Assembly: GCA_934533005.1 (NCBI GenBank)
Contig: CAKTBC010000040.1
Coordinates: forward strand, 1 to 15,243
Direction of reading: 5' to 3'
From: an uncultured Oscillospiraceae bacterium
GTDB lineage: Bacteria > Bacillota > Clostridia > Oscillospirales > Oscillospiraceae
DNA: 15,243 nucleotides
A program made the translations under genes and the position numbers. This document shows, in pieces, positions 13,220 to 15,243 of the stretch. Below the pieces are notes generated by a model. It was not told where the DNA came from, made no database searches, and saw only the letters and a program-made list of their open reading frames with translations. Positions within the stretch are counted from its first letter, which is position 1, and the number at the start of each line of letters is the position of its first letter.

Positions 13220-14100
13220 AAAAAGCTCTCGTGATCGGTTCGATCAACATAGATAAGGTCTATGAGCTTGAGCACATCGTCCGTCCGGGCGAAACGGTCT
13301 CCAGCCGGAAATACCGCACCGCCTGGGGCGGAAAGGGCCTCAACCAGGCGATCGCGCTCAGCCGCGGCGGGGCGGATACGGCGCTCGCCGGGTGTGTCGG
13401 TGCACCGGAACTGGAGGCGCTCACCGCAGTCTGCGCGGAGGCCGGGGTAGACGCTGCGCGCATCCGCGCGCGTTCCGTCACCACGGGTCACGCCATCATC
13501 CAGGTCGACGCCAACGGGCAAAACTGCATTATCGTTGAGCCGGGCGCGAACGGAACGGTGGATCCGGACGATATCGCAGCCTTTCTCGAGGGCTACGGCA
13601 CGGGCGATATTCTTCTGACGCAGAACGAGATCTCCCATATGCCGGAGGTGCTGCGCGCCGCGCACGAAAAGGGTCTGACCGTTGTTCTCAACCCCTCGCC
13701 GTTTTCCGCGGAGATCCTCTCGTGGCCGCTCGAATGTGTGGATATTTTCCTTGTGAACGAGATCGAAGGCGAAGCCCTCTCCGGCGAGAGCGCGCCGGAA
13801 AAGATCCTTGATACGCTGCGCCGCCGGTTTCCGCGCGCCGCAATCGTCCTGACACTCGGGCACGACGGAGCAATGTACGCAGACAAAACGGAGCGTTTTT
13901 CCGTCCCCGCTCGCCGGGTGACCGCCGTGGACACGACCGCCGCAGGCGACACGTTCACCGGGTACTTCCTCGCCATGCTGCTGCGCGGCGGCACGCCGAA
14001 GGACGCCATGGAGATTGCCGCAACGGCGGCGGCGATCGCCGTAACACGTCCCGGTGCCGTTCCGTCCATCCCGTGGCTGGAAGAGACGCTCAGGCAATAA
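13216..14100 (+). CDS. rbsK: Ribokinase-like PfkB-family sugar kinase
   Basis: The protein has 294 residues. ATG 13216 is chosen for the AGGAAG SD about 6 nt upstream and the ATGA overlap with the regulator gene; a slightly longer frame from 13195 is unlikely. PfkB motif 1 is GGKGLNQA (38-45), after the substrate-binding NID at 11-13. NEIEGE (181-186) is the usual Mg/phosphate-binding segment. PfkB motif 2 is DTTAAGDTFTGYF (239-251), with Asp245 as catalytic base. The enzyme should phosphorylate a furanose sugar with ATP in the cytoplasm. With rbsD next door, D-ribose to ribose-5-phosphate is the first guess; ribokinase relatives acting on other pentoses or deoxyribose cannot be excluded. It is co-expressed with the regulator, not with the transporter, so it answers to the rightward promoter. 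Confidence 0.88.
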   Translation: MKKALVIGSINIDKVYELEHIVRPGETVSSRKYRTAWGGKGLNQAIALSRGGADTALAGCVGAPELEALTAVCAEAGVDAARIRARSVTTGHAIIQVDANGQNCIIVEPGANGTVDPDDIAAFLEGYGTGDILLTQNEISHMPEVLRAAHEKGLTVVLNPSPFSAEILSWPLECVDIFLVNEIEGEALSGESAPEKILDTLRRRFPRAAIVLTLGHDGAMYADKTERFSVPARRVTAVDTTAAGDTFTGYFLAMLLRGGTPKDAMEIAATAAAIAVTRPGAVPSIPWLEETLRQ

Positions 14101-14119
14101 ACCGGCAAAGCCGCAAGCA

Positions 14120-14173
14120 AGATCCCCCGGATGCAGTACTTCCGTTTTCTGCATCCGGGGGATCTTCTTTTTT
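14120..14173 (+). terminator. Intrinsic terminator after the ribokinase-like gene
   Basis: A perfect 17-bp stem pairs 14120-14136 with 14149-14165, with a 12-nt loop, followed by TCTTTTTT. It ends the regulator-kinase transcript and protects the facing ATPase gene. No T-run is present for the minus strand. Confidence 0.93.
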
Positions 14174-14202
14174 CCGTTTTCTCGAGCCTGCTCGCTATCA
14201 GA

Positions 14203-15243
14203 TCATTCCTTATACCGCAGCGCGCGGATGGCGTTGAGCACGGCGAGGATCATGACACCGACGTCGGCGAAGATCGCCGCCCACATGTTCGCAACGCCCA
14301 CCGCGACGAGCGCGAGGCAGCCGAACTTGATGATGAGCGAGAACACGATGTTCTGCTTGACGATGCCGATGCATTTGCGCGAGATGCGGATGGCCTTGAC
14401 GATCTGCTTGGGATCGTCGTCCATAAGCACAACATCCGCGGCCTCGATGGCAGCATCGCTGCCCATGGCGCCCATCGCAATGCCGATGTCGGCACGGGTG
14501 AGCACGGGCGCATCGTTGATGCCGTCGCCGACGAAGGCGAGCTGCTCGTGCGGCCCCTTCGCTGCGAGGAGCTTTTCCACCTCGTCGACCTTGTCGCCGG
14601 GGAGAAGCTCGCTGCGCACCTCGTCCACGCCGAGCGCGGATGCGACCTGCTCGGCCACGCGCTTCGTATCGCCCGTGAGCATGATGGTCTTTTTCACGCC
14701 GCATTTTTTGAGCGCGGCGATGGCTTCCTTCGCATGAGGCTTCGGGACATCGGAGATGACGATGTGACCGGCGTACTGCCCGTCGATCGCCATATGGATG
14801 ATCGTGCCGACGCTGTGGCACTCGATGGCCTCGATGCCGAGCTTTTTCATGAGCTTGGCGTTGCCCGCGGCGACGGCGTGGCCGTCCACCGTAGCGGTGA
14901 TACCGTGGCCGCTGATCTCCTCGATATCGGAAACGCGGCTGCGGTCGATCTCCTTGCCGTAGGCCTTCTGGAGGCTCTTGCTGATCGGGTGCGACGAGGC
15001 GCACTCGGCAAGCGCGGCATATTCGAGCAGCTTCTCTTCCTCGAGCGTGCTGTGGTGCACGGCGGTCACTTCAAACACGCCCTGCGTGAGCGTGCCGGTC
15101 TTATCGAACACGAGATACTTCGCGTCCGAGAGCGCCTCGAGATAATTCGAGCCCTTGATGAGGATTCCCTCGTGGCTCGCGCCGCCGATGCCGGCAAAGA
15201 AGCTCAGCGGGATGCTGATGACGAGCGCGCACGGGCAGCTCAC
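14203..15243 (-). CDS. P1B-type heavy-metal ATPase, Zn/Cd/Pb type (5' end outside the window)
   Basis: The last 347 codons are present; the frame is open at the right edge, and the GTG there is an internal Val codon. The product is a membrane metal-exporting ATPase. Visible in order are the metal-site motif SCPCAL (2-7), the phosphorylation motif DKTGTLT (Asp47 of the fragment), the P1B hallmark SSHP (His85-Pro86), TGDTKR, GDGINDAP of the hinge, and two C-terminal helices containing IIKFG and FADVG. A Lys and an Asp in these last two places mark the ZntA/CadA (Zn, Cd, Pb) subgroup and not copper pumps. It converges on the ribokinase-like gene and is unrelated to it. The N-terminal metal-binding region cannot be seen. 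Confidence 0.92.
   Translation of the reverse strand: MSCPCALVISIPLSFFAGIGGASHEGILIKGSNYLEALSDAKYLVFDKTGTLTQGVFEVTAVHHSTLEEEKLLEYAALAECASSHPISKSLQKAYGKEIDRSRVSDIEEISGHGITATVDGHAVAAGNAKLMKKLGIEAIECHSVGTIIHMAIDGQYAGHIVISDVPKPHAKEAIAALKKCGVKKTIMLTGDTKRVAEQVASALGVDEVRSELLPGDKVDEVEKLLAAKGPHEQLAFVGDGINDAPVLTRADIGIAMGAMGSDAAIEAADVVLMDDDPKQIVKAIRISRKCIGIVKQNIVFSLIIKFGCLALVAVGVANMWAAIFADVGVMILAVLNAIRALRYKE

Overview
The window reads as chromosome of a spore-forming, high-GC member of the Clostridia, probably an Oscillospiraceae-like gut bacterium. The grounds are a spoVAC-type sporulation gene, strong Gram-positive Shine-Dalgarno (SD) sequences, lipobox-type lipoproteins and GC-rich codon use. This assignment is an inference; no marker gene fixes the genus.

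Layout. At 1-578 lie the tail of an unrecognised gene and a spoVAC-like gene whose SD sits inside a terminator-like hairpin. At 632-808 is a complete tRNA-Ala(GGC) unit with promoter, CCA-containing gene and terminator. Positions 809-2500 hold a visibly AT-richer islet: a possible coding relic and a secreted transglutaminase-like protein whose best start codon is in a different frame from the body. Positions 2517-5001 hold two divergent genes, a cysteine-rich U32-peptidase-like protein (-) and a beta-helix lipoprotein (+). Positions 5021-5305 hold a tightly folded, MITE-like element between two identical 34-bp hairpins.

The main functional unit is at 5322-14173. A leftward operon runs rbsD (D-ribose pyranase), a PotD-type binding lipoprotein, two PotB/PotC-type permeases, a PotA-type ATPase and a cytoplasmic GH63-like (alpha/alpha)6 glycosidase. 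Facing it is a rightward pair, a LacI-family regulator and a ribokinase-like PfkB kinase, coupled by an ATGA overlap. The two units share a 260-bp control region with two good promoters and several repeats that could be operators. Together the genes suggest regulated import of a small ligand, intracellular glycoside cleavage, anomer or ring-form conversion and phosphorylation. The mix is unusual: the transporter belongs to the polyamine/opine/phosphonate class, while the enzymes and regulator are ribose/sugar-type. A sugar-amine conjugate is my preferred substrate guess, and it is inference only. The window ends in a partial Zn/Cd/Pb-type P-type ATPase on the minus strand.
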